Shown: positions 30,600-39,713 of the stretch, piece by piece | Layout of the letters: each line of letters opens with the position of its first letter | How positions within the stretch are numbered: position 1 is the stretch's first letter | NCBI RefSeq assembly: GCF_004321985.1 | Contig: NZ_SCQN01000044.1 | Coordinates: 147,620 to 211,619 of the forward strand | Source: Castellaniella sp. | Lineage (GTDB): Bacteria; Pseudomonadota; Gammaproteobacteria; Burkholderiales; Burkholderiaceae_B | DNA: 64,000 bases | Direction of reading: 5' to 3' | Translations under genes and position numbers: made by a program | The notes under the pieces: generated by a model | Told to the model about the DNA's origin: nothing | What the model saw: the letters and a program-made list of their open reading frames with translations, nothing else | The model's database searches: none

Positions 30600-31094
30600 T
30601 CATCTGGGGCTGGCTGTCCCCGGCAGGTCCCCGCAAGCGCGGCTGAGCGAGTCCAGCGCATCATCGTCGAAAAGACGCGGCACCATGGGGAGCAGCTCAT
30701 TGTCGGTCCGCTGCAGGTGCCTTTCGAAGGCCGCCGTCCAGGCTGGTAGCTCTGGAGTGGCGGGGACGCCCGCTTTCAGCAGTGGACCAATCGTGGCGCG
30801 CCAGCGGCTATCCAACTGGTCCCGCTCGTGGGTCAGGCCTGTGGTGAGGTCCCTGAGGCATATCGCGTCCGAACCAGCCATGGACTCCACCAGTGCCGGA
30901 AACACCTGGCCTTCCAGGATGTGCCACTGCGCCTGGGCCGGGCCCTCCAGCCAGGCGATGGCCGCGTGCAGAACCGGGGCGGCGAGGTGGGCTGGCGCGC
31001 CAGCACTGGATGTCAGCGCCCTGAGGTGAACAAGTGTTGTCGCATCCGTTTGCAATAACGCCGAGATCGGGTCGGTGGCGCCCACATGAGCCAT
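30600..31094 (-). CDS. Hemerythrin HHE-domain-like protein
   Basis: QWHILEGQVFPALVE, THERDQLDSRW, FERHLQRTDNELLPMV helical His/Glu pattern. Confidence 0.6.
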   Translation of the reverse strand: MAHVGATDPISALLQTDATTLVHLRALTSSAGAPAHLAAPVLHAAIAWLEGPAQAQWHILEGQVFPALVESMAGSDAICLRDLTTGLTHERDQLDSRWRATIGPLLKAGVPATPELPAWTAAFERHLQRTDNELLPMVPRLFDDDALDSLSRACGDLPGTASPR

Positions 31095-31274
31095 GATGGA
31101 TCAATCCCCAACTGAAATGACTCATGGTATGTCAATCTGCGTCCGCTGGTCCTATATCTCTTTCAGAAATATGGAAATCGTAAATATATCGTTGTTCATT
31201 ATTTAAGAAAATCGTTAAAGTTTCAGTCGTTGAAATTACTTTGAGATATGACGCCCGGGTGGGGCGCGACGGCC

Positions 31275-32051
31275 ATGAACCTTTCCTTTGAGCATGTTCA
31301 GAAACAATTCGGCGACCTGTCTGTGGTGGCTGAATTCCAGCGCGAGGTCCAGGCCGGCGAATTGGTCGCGCTGGTCGGCCCATCGGGTTGCGGCAAGTCG
31401 ACCCTTCTGCATATTGCGGCGGGGCTGGAGCATCCCAGCCATGGCCGGGTCCTGGCGGATGGAAAACCTGTCTCGCGTCCCGATCCCAGCCGCATGCTGA
31501 TGTTTCAGGAAAATGCCCTGTACCCCTGGTTGACGCTGGTGCAGAACGTGTCGATGGCGCTGGAGTTGCAGAAAGTGGGCCGTGCCCAGGCTCGCAAGCA
31601 GGCGCTGGTCTGGCTGGAGAAGGTCCAGCTCAAGGGGTTTGAAGACTATTTTCCGCATCAGGTCTCCGGTGGCATGCGCCAGCGCTGCGCCTTGGCGCGC
31701 GCCTTCATTACCCACCCCGAGGTCCTTCTGCTGGACGAGCCCTTCGGAGCGCTGGATGCGCTGACGCGGATGACGCTGCAGGATGCCTTGCGCGCACTGA
31801 TTCGCGAGACTCGTCCCACGGTGCTGCTGGTCACGCACGATGTGGAGGAGGCGCTGTTTCTGGCGGACCGGATTCTGGTCTTCAGCGCACGCCCTTCGCG
31901 TGTCCTGAAGGAATTCCATCTGTCGGCGACGGACAAGACGCATGACCTGTCCAATTTTGCCGACATGCGCCGCGAGATCCTGAGACTGTTGGGGATCACG
32001 ACCGAAGACACAAAACCCGCTCTTGCCATTGCCGAGGAACTTGCAGCATGA
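31275..32051 (+). CDS. ABC transporter ATP-binding protein (nitrate/sulfonate/taurine family)
   Basis: GPSGCGKSTLLHIAAGLEHPSHG, VSGGMRQRCALARAF, LLLDEPFGALDALTR. Confidence 0.93.
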   Translation: MNLSFEHVQKQFGDLSVVAEFQREVQAGELVALVGPSGCGKSTLLHIAAGLEHPSHGRVLADGKPVSRPDPSRMLMFQENALYPWLTLVQNVSMALELQKVGRAQARKQALVWLEKVQLKGFEDYFPHQVSGGMRQRCALARAFITHPEVLLLDEPFGALDALTRMTLQDALRALIRETRPTVLLVTHDVEEALFLADRILVFSARPSRVLKEFHLSATDKTHDLSNFADMRREILRLLGITTEDTKPALAIAEELAA

Positions 32052-33043
32052 AATTGAATCGTTACTTGATCCCTGTTCTAGCTGCACTGACGGTAGCATC
32101 CCAGGCGCTGGCCGCTGAACCCTTCAAGGTCGGCTATATCCGCGTGATGGATGATGCGCAGGCGATTGCCGCCTACGAGGGCAAGCTCTATGAAAAGCAG
32201 GGGCTGGACGTGCAACTGGTGGAATTCAAGTCCGGCACGGACCTGATCAAGGCCATCGTGGGCGGGCAACTCGACACCGGCGTGTTGGGATTCACCAATG
32301 CGGCGTCATGGTCGTCGCGCGGTGCGGACCTGAAGGTCGTGAGCGGCGCACAACGCGGCTATCACGCTCTGGTGGTACGCGATGACGCGGGCATCGAGAA
32401 GGTGGCCGATCTGAAGGGCCACACACTGGCCTCGCAGAAAGAGGGCAGCACCGCCGACGTGGTGCTGAAGGGTGTCGTGCTGAAGGACGCCGGCATCAAG
32501 CCCGAGGATCTGTCGATTTTGGGGGTGAGCCCCCAGGTCGCCGTGCAGTCGCTGGTCGGCAAGCGTGTCGATGCGGCCTTCCTGTTTGAGCCGCAGGCCA
32601 GCATTGCCGAGCAGATCGCGCCGGTCAAGCAGATCTATGAGATTGGCGAGGTCTGGCCGTTCCCGTGCATGGTGACCATCACATCCGGGGAAACGCTGAA
32701 GACGAAAAAGGATCTGGTCTGGAAATCCCTGGACGCGCAGCGTCAGGCGATCGAACTGTTGCAACAGAAGCCCGATGCAGCGGCCAAGCTGATCGCGGGT
32801 TACTTTATCTCCGAACCCACGTTGAAGACGCTCAAGCATGGTGACGTGCCTCGTGAGAAAATCATTGCGGATGCCATTCGGACCCAGACGTACAGCGCTG
32901 CACTCACGCCCAAGGACTTGTCACGCATGCAGGAAGTTGCCGATATCATGCAGGCCCAGGGCACGCTCAAGACGCGTGACGGCAAGCCGTTCGATGTCAA
33001 GGCGATCGTGGATCTGGACTGGCAGCATTCGCGCAAACTCTAG
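32048..33043 (+). CDS. ABC transporter substrate-binding protein (NMT1/SsuA-like)
   Basis: Signal peptide; FKVGYIRVMDDAQAIAAYEGKLYEKQGLDVQLVEFKSGTDLIKAIVGGQLDTGVLGFT. Confidence 0.9.
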   Translation: MKLNRYLIPVLAALTVASQALAAEPFKVGYIRVMDDAQAIAAYEGKLYEKQGLDVQLVEFKSGTDLIKAIVGGQLDTGVLGFTNAASWSSRGADLKVVSGAQRGYHALVVRDDAGIEKVADLKGHTLASQKEGSTADVVLKGVVLKDAGIKPEDLSILGVSPQVAVQSLVGKRVDAAFLFEPQASIAEQIAPVKQIYEIGEVWPFPCMVTITSGETLKTKKDLVWKSLDAQRQAIELLQQKPDAAAKLIAGYFISEPTLKTLKHGDVPREKIIADAIRTQTYSAALTPKDLSRMQEVADIMQAQGTLKTRDGKPFDVKAIVDLDWQHSRKL

Positions 33044-33125
33044 CGTGGTCTCTCTGCTGTCGCGGCACGGCCCGTCCGTGACCGGCATTGCTGCGATGTC
33101 TTGCTAGCGCGCTGTCTGGTTTGAT

Positions 33126-33150
33126 GGCGGCCGGGCGTGTCCCGGCCGCC
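33126..33150 (+). other. Intra-operonic GC hairpin between SBP and permease genes
   Basis: GGCGGCCGGG-CGTGT-CCCGGCCGCC, perfect 10-bp stem. Confidence 0.85.
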
Positions 33151-33164
33151 GCACGTTGGGAATC

Positions 33165-33938
33165 ATGAGTAAAAAACAACGACTTTCACCCGCCGCGCGC
33201 AAATTGGCCATGCTGATTGCGATCGCGGCCATCCTTTTGTTCTGGCAGTTTGCAGCCTGGACGCTTCCAGACTTCCTGATGCCTGGAGTTCCCAAGGTGC
33301 TGGCGCGGATCTGGCACGATATTCAGACGACGCAGTTTCGTAGCATCCTGGCCGGTAGCATGGGCCGGTTGGGTGTGGGCTATGGGTTTGCACTGCTGTT
33401 CGGGATTGGGTTTGGTCTGGCGGGAGGGCTGCTGACGTTCTTCCGCGAGATCCTGAAATCGGCCATCATCGTCCTGCAGTCGATTCCGTCCATCGCCTGG
33501 GTCCCTCTGTTCCTCATCCTGATGGGGTTCGGAAACCTCCCCATCATTGTCGTCATTGCGCTGGCCGCTTTCTTCCCGGCGGCATTGTCCGTCATGAATG
33601 CGACCGAAAGTGTGCTGCAGACTCATGTGTCTGCGGCGCGGGTAATGGGTGCCGGCCCCTGGGACATGCTGCGGCGGGTATACCTGCCAGCCGTGATGCC
33701 AGAGCTGATTACAGGCGCGCAGCTGGCGTTCGGGAATGCCTGGCGAGCGCTGATTTCGGCTGAAATGCTGATCGGCTTCGGTCAGGGGTTGGGGCGGTCG
33801 CTGGCCTACGCTGGCGAGACCGCCGACATGATAGGGGTGATGGCGGACATTCTGACGATTGCCATCCTGGCCACCCTGATCGATCAGGTCTTGCTTGAAA
33901 ACATCAAGCGCAAGGTGCTGCGCTACCAATATGTCTGA
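33165..33938 (+). CDS. ABC transporter permease (SsuC/TauC-like)
   Basis: SIAWVPLFLILMGFGNLPIIVVIALAAFFPAALSVMNA, EAA-like loop AARVMGAGPWDMLRRVYLPAVMPELITG. Confidence 0.92.
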   Translation: MSKKQRLSPAARKLAMLIAIAAILLFWQFAAWTLPDFLMPGVPKVLARIWHDIQTTQFRSILAGSMGRLGVGYGFALLFGIGFGLAGGLLTFFREILKSAIIVLQSIPSIAWVPLFLILMGFGNLPIIVVIALAAFFPAALSVMNATESVLQTHVSAARVMGAGPWDMLRRVYLPAVMPELITGAQLAFGNAWRALISAEMLIGFGQGLGRSLAYAGETADMIGVMADILTIAILATLIDQVLLENIKRKVLRYQYV

Positions 33939-34716
33939 TTCATGCCGCGGCGTGGCAGTCGCGATTTGCGCAGGTCTGTGGTGGGGATTGGCAGGGGTTC
34001 CCGTCCAGGCCGCCCCTGGGCATGGGCATGGGCATGGGATGCGGATCGGAATCGCTCGAGTCCCGCCGGCTCCGGCCCCTGGCGCCAAGGTCCGTACGCC
34101 TGTCCAGCTGGAGGCGCTGCTGATCCGGGCCACCGGTGGTGTACAGCCACAATCGGTGGTGGCCGAACAAGCGGTCGGCCGGATTCATCAAGGGACACTG
34201 GATGTCTGGGTGGGGGCGCTGTCGCCGCATGCTGCATTGCCCGAAGGGGTTCAGCGTGTGGCGTTGGCCTGGTCCGCCAGCCCCATGGCCATCATGCGGT
34301 CCGACACGGCCATCCGTCGCTGGGAGGACCTGAAGGACCATACCGTCTGCCTGGCGGCTGACGGCCGCTATCGCGGTGAGCTGGCCGCCCGCTATGACGC
34401 GATCGAGCGGATTTATCCTTCAGCGACGGATGCGCTGCTGGCGCTCCGCACCGGTCAGTGCGATGCCACGGTGCAGGACGAGAGCTTATTGCGAGAGCTG
34501 CTGAAATTCCCGGAGTGGCACAAGTTTTCGGCGGTTCTTGAGCCCTACCGGCATCAGGACCTGGTCCGCCTGACGCGGCGTGATCTCCCCACCGAACAAC
34601 GCGCCTTGCTGAGCCGCCAGACGGGCCCCGCGACGCTGCAGGCTGCGGCCAGTAAACAGGCCCGCGACATTGCCTTCGAGGTTTATCTGGACCAGGCGGT
34701 TCCGGACTGCCACTAG
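33931..34716 (+). CDS. Periplasmic solute-binding protein (SBP_bac_3-like) with N-terminal Gly-His repeat
   Basis: Signal peptide ending VPVQAA, then [63 protein letters not shown] typical of SBP_bac_3; overlaps permease stop. Confidence 0.7.
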   Translation: MSDSCRGVAVAICAGLWWGLAGVPVQAAPGHGHGHGMRIGIARVPPAPAPGAKVRTPVQLEALLIRATGGVQPQSVVAEQAVGRIHQGTLDVWVGALSPHAALPEGVQRVALAWSASPMAIMRSDTAIRRWEDLKDHTVCLAADGRYRGELAARYDAIERIYPSATDALLALRTGQCDATVQDESLLRELLKFPEWHKFSAVLEPYRHQDLVRLTRRDLPTEQRALLSRQTGPATLQAAASKQARDIAFEVYLDQAVPDCH

Positions 34717-34976
34717 TGGCGGCGGTTCGTCGGGCTCGCACCAGCCGGGGGACGGCCGTTCAGATGGCGGAAGGTGATGCGGCCCTTGGTCAGGTCGTAC
34801 GGGGACATTTCCAGAGTGACCTGGTCGCCGGCCAGGATGCGGATATGGTGCTTGCGCATCTTGCCGCCGGTATAGGCGATAACCGGGTGCCCATTGTCCA
34901 GCGTCACGCGAAAGCGCGAGTCAGGCAGCACTTCGGTGACGGACCCATGCATTTCGAGTAGTTCTTCTTTGGCCAT
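34713..34976 (-). CDS. infA: Translation initiation factor IF-1 (second-copy type)
   Basis: [70 protein letters not shown]. Confidence 0.95.
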   Translation of the reverse strand: MAKEELLEMHGSVTEVLPDSRFRVTLDNGHPVIAYTGGKMRKHHIRILAGDQVTLEMSPYDLTKGRITFRHLNGRPPAGASPTNRRH

Positions 34977-35271
34977 TTTTACTCCATTCAATCAAACAGG
35001 GTCAGCGGGCATGCACGCATTGTGACCTGCACTGATGTGCATCGCGCGAGATCAACCGAAAATCAGGTAGGGCGGATGCCCCGGAAGACAGAGCTCAGGC
35101 AAGGAACCTGGGTCTGCGTTGGCTGGCCCGACGGGGCCAGATCTGAAAACCGCTGACTGACAATCGTTTCCATGGTAACCGGTGGGGTCATATTATGTCA
35201 ATAATTCTGACGATTTGGGGGCTGGTCCATCCGGTTTAGAATGCGCTCTGATCACTGGAGCGTAACCTTTC

Positions 35272-36180
35272 ATGAACAACCGGTTGACCGCCGGCACGGT
35301 GGTGCTGCTGCTCATCCCACCCCTGATGTGGGCCGGCAACGCCGTCATCGGGCGTGCCGTGGCCAGCCTGGTGTCGCCGCTGACCCTGAATTTCCTGCGC
35401 TGGATGGTTGCGTTGTTGTTGCTGCTGCCCCTGGGTTGGCGGGTGCTGCGGCCTGACAGCGTCATATGGCGTGAGTGGCGTCGGTACGCCCTGCTGGGCC
35501 TGCTGGGGGTCGGTCTGTATAACTCACTGCAGTATCTCGCGCTGCATACCTCCACGGCCGTAAATGTCACACTGGTTGCCGCCAGCATGCCGATCTGGAT
35601 GCTGCTGGTCGGGCGCGTCTTTTATGGGGCTGGCATCAATGCAATGCAGATCGTGGGAGCCGTTCTTTCGCTGGTCGGTGTCGTAGTGGTTTTATCACAG
35701 GGGCGTTGGGTGCAGCTGCTGGCCCTGCATTTCGTCTTTGGTGACCTGCTCATGGTCGTGGCCACCATCCTTTGGGCGTTTTACAGCTGGCAGCTGACCC
35801 GGATCTCCGCAGAGGCTGCGTCAAGCATGCCGTGGGCCGATTTTCTCTTGGCCCAGATCGTGTACGGTGTCGGCTGGTCGGGGCTGCTTTCGGCACTGGA
35901 GTGGGGCGTCGGTGAACCGGTGATCGTCTGGGACTGGCCGATCGCGTTGGCCATTCTTTTCGTGGCTGTCGGGCCTGCCGTACTGGCTTACCGGTGCTGG
36001 GGGGTGGGGGTGCGGCGGGTAGGGCCAACAGTTGCGGGGTTCTTCTTCAATCTCACGCCGCTGTTTGCGGCCCTGCTGTCCCAGGGTCTTCTGAACGAAA
36101 GCCCGCATGAATACCATGTGCTGGCGTTTGCACTCATTCTGGGTGGCATCGTGCTGGCCTCGCGTCCAGGGCGGGTATGA
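35272..36180 (+). CDS. EamA/DMT-superfamily transporter
   Basis: Ten-TM-like hydrophobic profile; VVLLLIPPLMWAGNAVIGRA; EamA-type C-terminal half. Confidence 0.88.
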   Translation: MNNRLTAGTVVLLLIPPLMWAGNAVIGRAVASLVSPLTLNFLRWMVALLLLLPLGWRVLRPDSVIWREWRRYALLGLLGVGLYNSLQYLALHTSTAVNVTLVAASMPIWMLLVGRVFYGAGINAMQIVGAVLSLVGVVVVLSQGRWVQLLALHFVFGDLLMVVATILWAFYSWQLTRISAEAASSMPWADFLLAQIVYGVGWSGLLSALEWGVGEPVIVWDWPIALAILFVAVGPAVLAYRCWGVGVRRVGPTVAGFFFNLTPLFAALLSQGLLNESPHEYHVLAFALILGGIVLASRPGRV

Positions 36181-37103
36181 AGACAACAGGATTTCGAGGA
36201 TCAGGCCTCGCCGGGCTGATACCTTACGGATACCTGGCCAGCGCCATGTTCGTGGTCGGGATCTACGTGGCCTTGAGCAAGCCGCTGGCGGCGGCGTTTC
36301 CCGTGTTTCTGCTCGGGTGGCTGCGGTTCGGCATTGCCGGCGTGGTGACGTTGCGCTGGCTGCGCAAGCCGTCAGCCGAACCCAGGCTGGGCTGGCGTCT
36401 GAAGGGGTTGCTCTTCCTGAGCTCCTTCATCGGCAGCTTCCTTTTCACGATCTGCATGGTGCTGGGCGTCAGCCGTAGTGGCGCCGTAGCGGCCGGCGTC
36501 ATCCTGTCGGCCATCCCGGCCTCCGTGGCCATCCTCAGCCGGATTGTCTTGCACGAGGTGATCCGCCCCCGAGTCATCGCCGCCATTGTCTGTGGCGTTG
36601 CGGGGATCGCGCTGCTTGCACTGGCGCAGCCCTCGACGGATGCCCAGGGTCCCCAAGGAGACTGGATCGGCTACCTGTTGCTGAGCGCCACCGTCATGTG
36701 TGAAGCATGCTATGTGGTGATCGGAAAGCAGTTGACTGCCGTTCTGTCGTCCAAGCGCATCAGTGCGCTAGTCAATCTGTGGGGTTTCGTCCTGATGATG
36801 CCGGCGGGTGCCTGGATCGCCTGGAGTTTCGACTTCAGCGCAGTGGCGCTCTCGAGCTGGCTGTTGCTGCTGTTCTACGCCATGGCGGCCAGTGTCTGGA
36901 CCGTCTGGCTATGGATGACAGGACTGCGCAGCGTCCCTGCCTCGCAGGCTGGCGTATTCACCGTCATGCTCCCGGTTGGCTCGGCCAGTATCGGCGTGAT
37001 GGCGTTGGGTGAGCCCTTCGGTTACCAGCATGCCCTGGCCTTCACACTGGCGCTTATCGGCCTGCTGTTGGCAGCATGGCCGTCGCAGCGTGTTCGATCA
37101 TGA
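36177..37103 (+). CDS. EamA/DMT-superfamily transporter
   Basis: Ten-TM-like profile; ATGA overlap with upstream EamA gene. Confidence 0.87.
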   Translation: MKTTGFRGSGLAGLIPYGYLASAMFVVGIYVALSKPLAAAFPVFLLGWLRFGIAGVVTLRWLRKPSAEPRLGWRLKGLLFLSSFIGSFLFTICMVLGVSRSGAVAAGVILSAIPASVAILSRIVLHEVIRPRVIAAIVCGVAGIALLALAQPSTDAQGPQGDWIGYLLLSATVMCEACYVVIGKQLTAVLSSKRISALVNLWGFVLMMPAGAWIAWSFDFSAVALSSWLLLLFYAMAASVWTVWLWMTGLRSVPASQAGVFTVMLPVGSASIGVMALGEPFGYQHALAFTLALIGLLLAAWPSQRVRS

Positions 37104-38811
37104 GTTGCACCGTGGTCCGGCCACCCCATGTGTTGCGTTCCAGGCGGTAGACCGCCTCGATGGTTTCAGGCAGCGGTTCGGCGTGGTTGAACCAGATGGC
37201 ATCCATCCGCAGCCCGTCGCGCTCCAGGAACAATTTCAAGTGGCGATCCTTCAGCAGCCGCTGGTGCACGACCCGGAAGGTGTCCCGAAACGATGGCATC
37301 GGGAAACCTGCGCCCCAGATCTGCCCGTGCAGGAGTTCGGCCGTTTCGGCCGTCAGATAGTCTGGCTCCAGCGAGCCGTCGGTCAGGATGGTCTGGTCGA
37401 ATCCCTGGCAGCCGCTCAGCGTGCAGACGGCTTCATCGAAATGGCGTGAGAAGTCCTCGAAGGCCGCTGCGTGCAGGGTCAGGCCGGCCGCCATCGCGTG
37501 CCCGCCGAACTGCAGGATGGCGCCTGGCAGGCGCTTGCTGACCAGATCCAAGGCGTCGCGCAGATGCACATCAGGAATGGAGCGCCCGGAGCCGCGCAGG
37601 GTGTCGTGCGCATCGGGCGCAAAGGCGATGGCCGGCCGCCAATAGGTTTCTTTCAGCCGCGAGGCAACCAGGCCGATGATGCCCTGATGCCAGCCTGCCT
37701 GCCAGACGCAGACGCTTGCGGCCCGGGTCGGCGGCTGAGCGTCCAGTTGGGCCAGCGCTTCGTCGCGCATGGTCGATTCCCGTTCGCGGCGTTCGCGGTT
37801 GATGGCATCCAATGATTGGGCCAGCGACCGGGCCCGCTCTGGGTTGTCTTCCAACAGGCAGTGAATGCCCAGGCTCATGTCGGCCATGCGCCCGGCGGCA
37901 TTGATGCGTGGCCCCAGTGCGAAACCCAGGTCGCTGGTCGTGGCCTCGTGCGCATCCCGGTCCGCGACCTGGAAGAGAGCGGCAATGCCAGGCTGCATCC
38001 GACCCTGGCGGATGCGCCGCAGACCCTGGGTCACCAGCAGCCGGTTGTTGGCATCCAATCGCACCACATCCGCGACGGTTCCCAGGGCGACCAAATCGGC
38101 ATAACGGTCTAGTCTTGGGCCCTGCCGGTCCGGGAATGCGCCACGCGCTCTCAGGACCGCCCGTACCGCCAACAATACGTAGAAGATCACGCCCACACCC
38201 GCCAAGTGTTTGGAGGGGAAGCTGCACCCCGCCTGGTTGGGGTTGACGATAGCCAAGGCCTGCGGCAGCGCGGCACCGGGCAGGTGGTGGTCGGTCACGA
38301 TCACCTCCATGCCTGCTGCATGCGCTGCGGCCACGCCCTCGATGCTGGCAATGCCGTTGTCCACCGTGATGAGCAGGTCAGGTTTGCCGGCGGGGTGTCG
38401 TAGGGCGAGGTCCACCACGGCCGGTGAGAGCCCATAGCCCGTCTCGAATCGATTGGGGACCAGGAAATCGACCTGGGCGCCCATATCGCGCAGTCCCCGC
38501 ACCGCCACTGCACAAGCGGTCGCGCCATCGCAGTCGTAGTCCGCGACGATCATCAGCCGCTTGCGGGCGGTAATCGCATCGGCCAGCAGTTCCGCGGCCA
38601 GGTCGACGTGACTCAGGCGCTTCGGCGGTATCAGCCCTTCCCATTCGGTGGATGCCGGTTGACTGACGCCGCGCGCCGCCCAGAGCCTGGCCAGTAGCGG
38701 ATGGATACCCGCGCCGATCAGCTCTGATGTCCGCTCAGGGTGCGGCTCGCGTGAGTGGATTAGCGGCTGCACCACCAGCGTCTCCAGTCGCGGGATTTCA
38801 GCCGCATCCAC
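37054..38811 (-). CDS. recJ: Single-stranded-DNA-specific exonuclease RecJ (GTG start proposed)
   Basis: IVADYDCDGATACAVAVRGL, VTDHHLPG, LGPRINAAGRMADMSLGIHCLL; GTG at 38811 gives a ~585-aa protein. Confidence 0.9.
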   Translation of the reverse strand: MDAAEIPRLETLVVQPLIHSREPHPERTSELIGAGIHPLLARLWAARGVSQPASTEWEGLIPPKRLSHVDLAAELLADAITARKRLMIVADYDCDGATACAVAVRGLRDMGAQVDFLVPNRFETGYGLSPAVVDLALRHPAGKPDLLITVDNGIASIEGVAAAHAAGMEVIVTDHHLPGAALPQALAIVNPNQAGCSFPSKHLAGVGVIFYVLLAVRAVLRARGAFPDRQGPRLDRYADLVALGTVADVVRLDANNRLLVTQGLRRIRQGRMQPGIAALFQVADRDAHEATTSDLGFALGPRINAAGRMADMSLGIHCLLEDNPERARSLAQSLDAINRERRERESTMRDEALAQLDAQPPTRAASVCVWQAGWHQGIIGLVASRLKETYWRPAIAFAPDAHDTLRGSGRSIPDVHLRDALDLVSKRLPGAILQFGGHAMAAGLTLHAAAFEDFSRHFDEAVCTLSGCQGFDQTILTDGSLEPDYLTAETAELLHGQIWGAGFPMPSFRDTFRVVHQRLLKDRHLKLFLERDGLRMDAIWFNHAEPLPETIEAVYRLERNTWGGRTTVQLMIEHAATAMLPTAGR

Positions 38812-39672
38812 CAATGGGGCGGAACGGTCAGGGTGATGAATCGGTCGCGGCTCGTGAGCACCAGCGTGGGAGCGGTCTTTGCCAGGGGTGCGAAGCAATC
38901 TTGCTCCAGCTGGTCCAGCGCCTGGATCCATCCCCCCCCAGTCCTGGCGGGTTGCCGCATCCAGCAGCGCCGGCTCAATGACGGTGTCAGGCGGCAGAGG
39001 TTGCGTCAGCTGGTTGATGCGTGCGCCGCCATACAGCCAGAGGCTGTTGATGGGTACCAGGCCAGCTTGGGTGCGCTCCAGGTTGACCGGGTGCTCGAAC
39101 CAAGCCATCTGCAGCGTGTTGATCAGGCGCCGCCAGGGCCGTGCGATGGTGTCTCGCGGCCACCAGTCGTTGACGGCACTCACCGCTACCAGTGCGGGGC
39201 TGGCGCAGGCGAGTCCAGTCAGCTCTGGTGAACGGACCCGCCAGGAAGTAGCAGAGTCGCGGTCGAGTTCAATCCCGCTTCCGGTCGTGAGTTCGCGGGC
39301 ACTGGCGAGCAGTGCTGCCGCATGTGCTTCAGTAATGGATAGCTGCTCGGCCGGCAGCAGTGCAGCGCCATCGCGCGAAGGCGCCATGTGAATGAGTTCA
39401 GCGAGCCAGACCGGCTGATCGTCCGGTGCCTGCGTGCGCAGCGGTCCCAGACCTGCGCTAATATGCTCGCCTTGTGCAGGCTGAAAGCCGCGAGCCTGCA
39501 GCAGCCAGTGTTCCAGCGGTGTACACCAGGTGTCCGCCGCTGCGCTGGGCGTGACTTTTGCTGTTGCGTACAGGAACCACCAGGCTAGTGTGGGCGCATG
39601 TTGCGTCAGGTGGGGTGCCAGTTCGGCGGCAACCTCGGGATCGGGCAGAGCCCCTGGCAGTACGATGTGCAT
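38760..39672 (-). CDS. PGAM-like conserved betaproteobacterial protein upstream of recJ, apparent frameshift at G8 (38932-38939)
   Basis: Frame 1 MHIVLPGALPDPEVAAEL...HPVNLERTQAGLVPINSLWLYGGARIN...TRQDWGG then frame 2 WIQALDQLEQDCFAPLAKTAPTLVLTSRDRFITLTVPPHWWMRLKSRDWRRWWCSR*. Confidence 0.65.
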
Positions 39673-39713
39673 GGCGGAATTGTAGAGTCATTCGGACGGG
39701 GCGATAAATTGAC

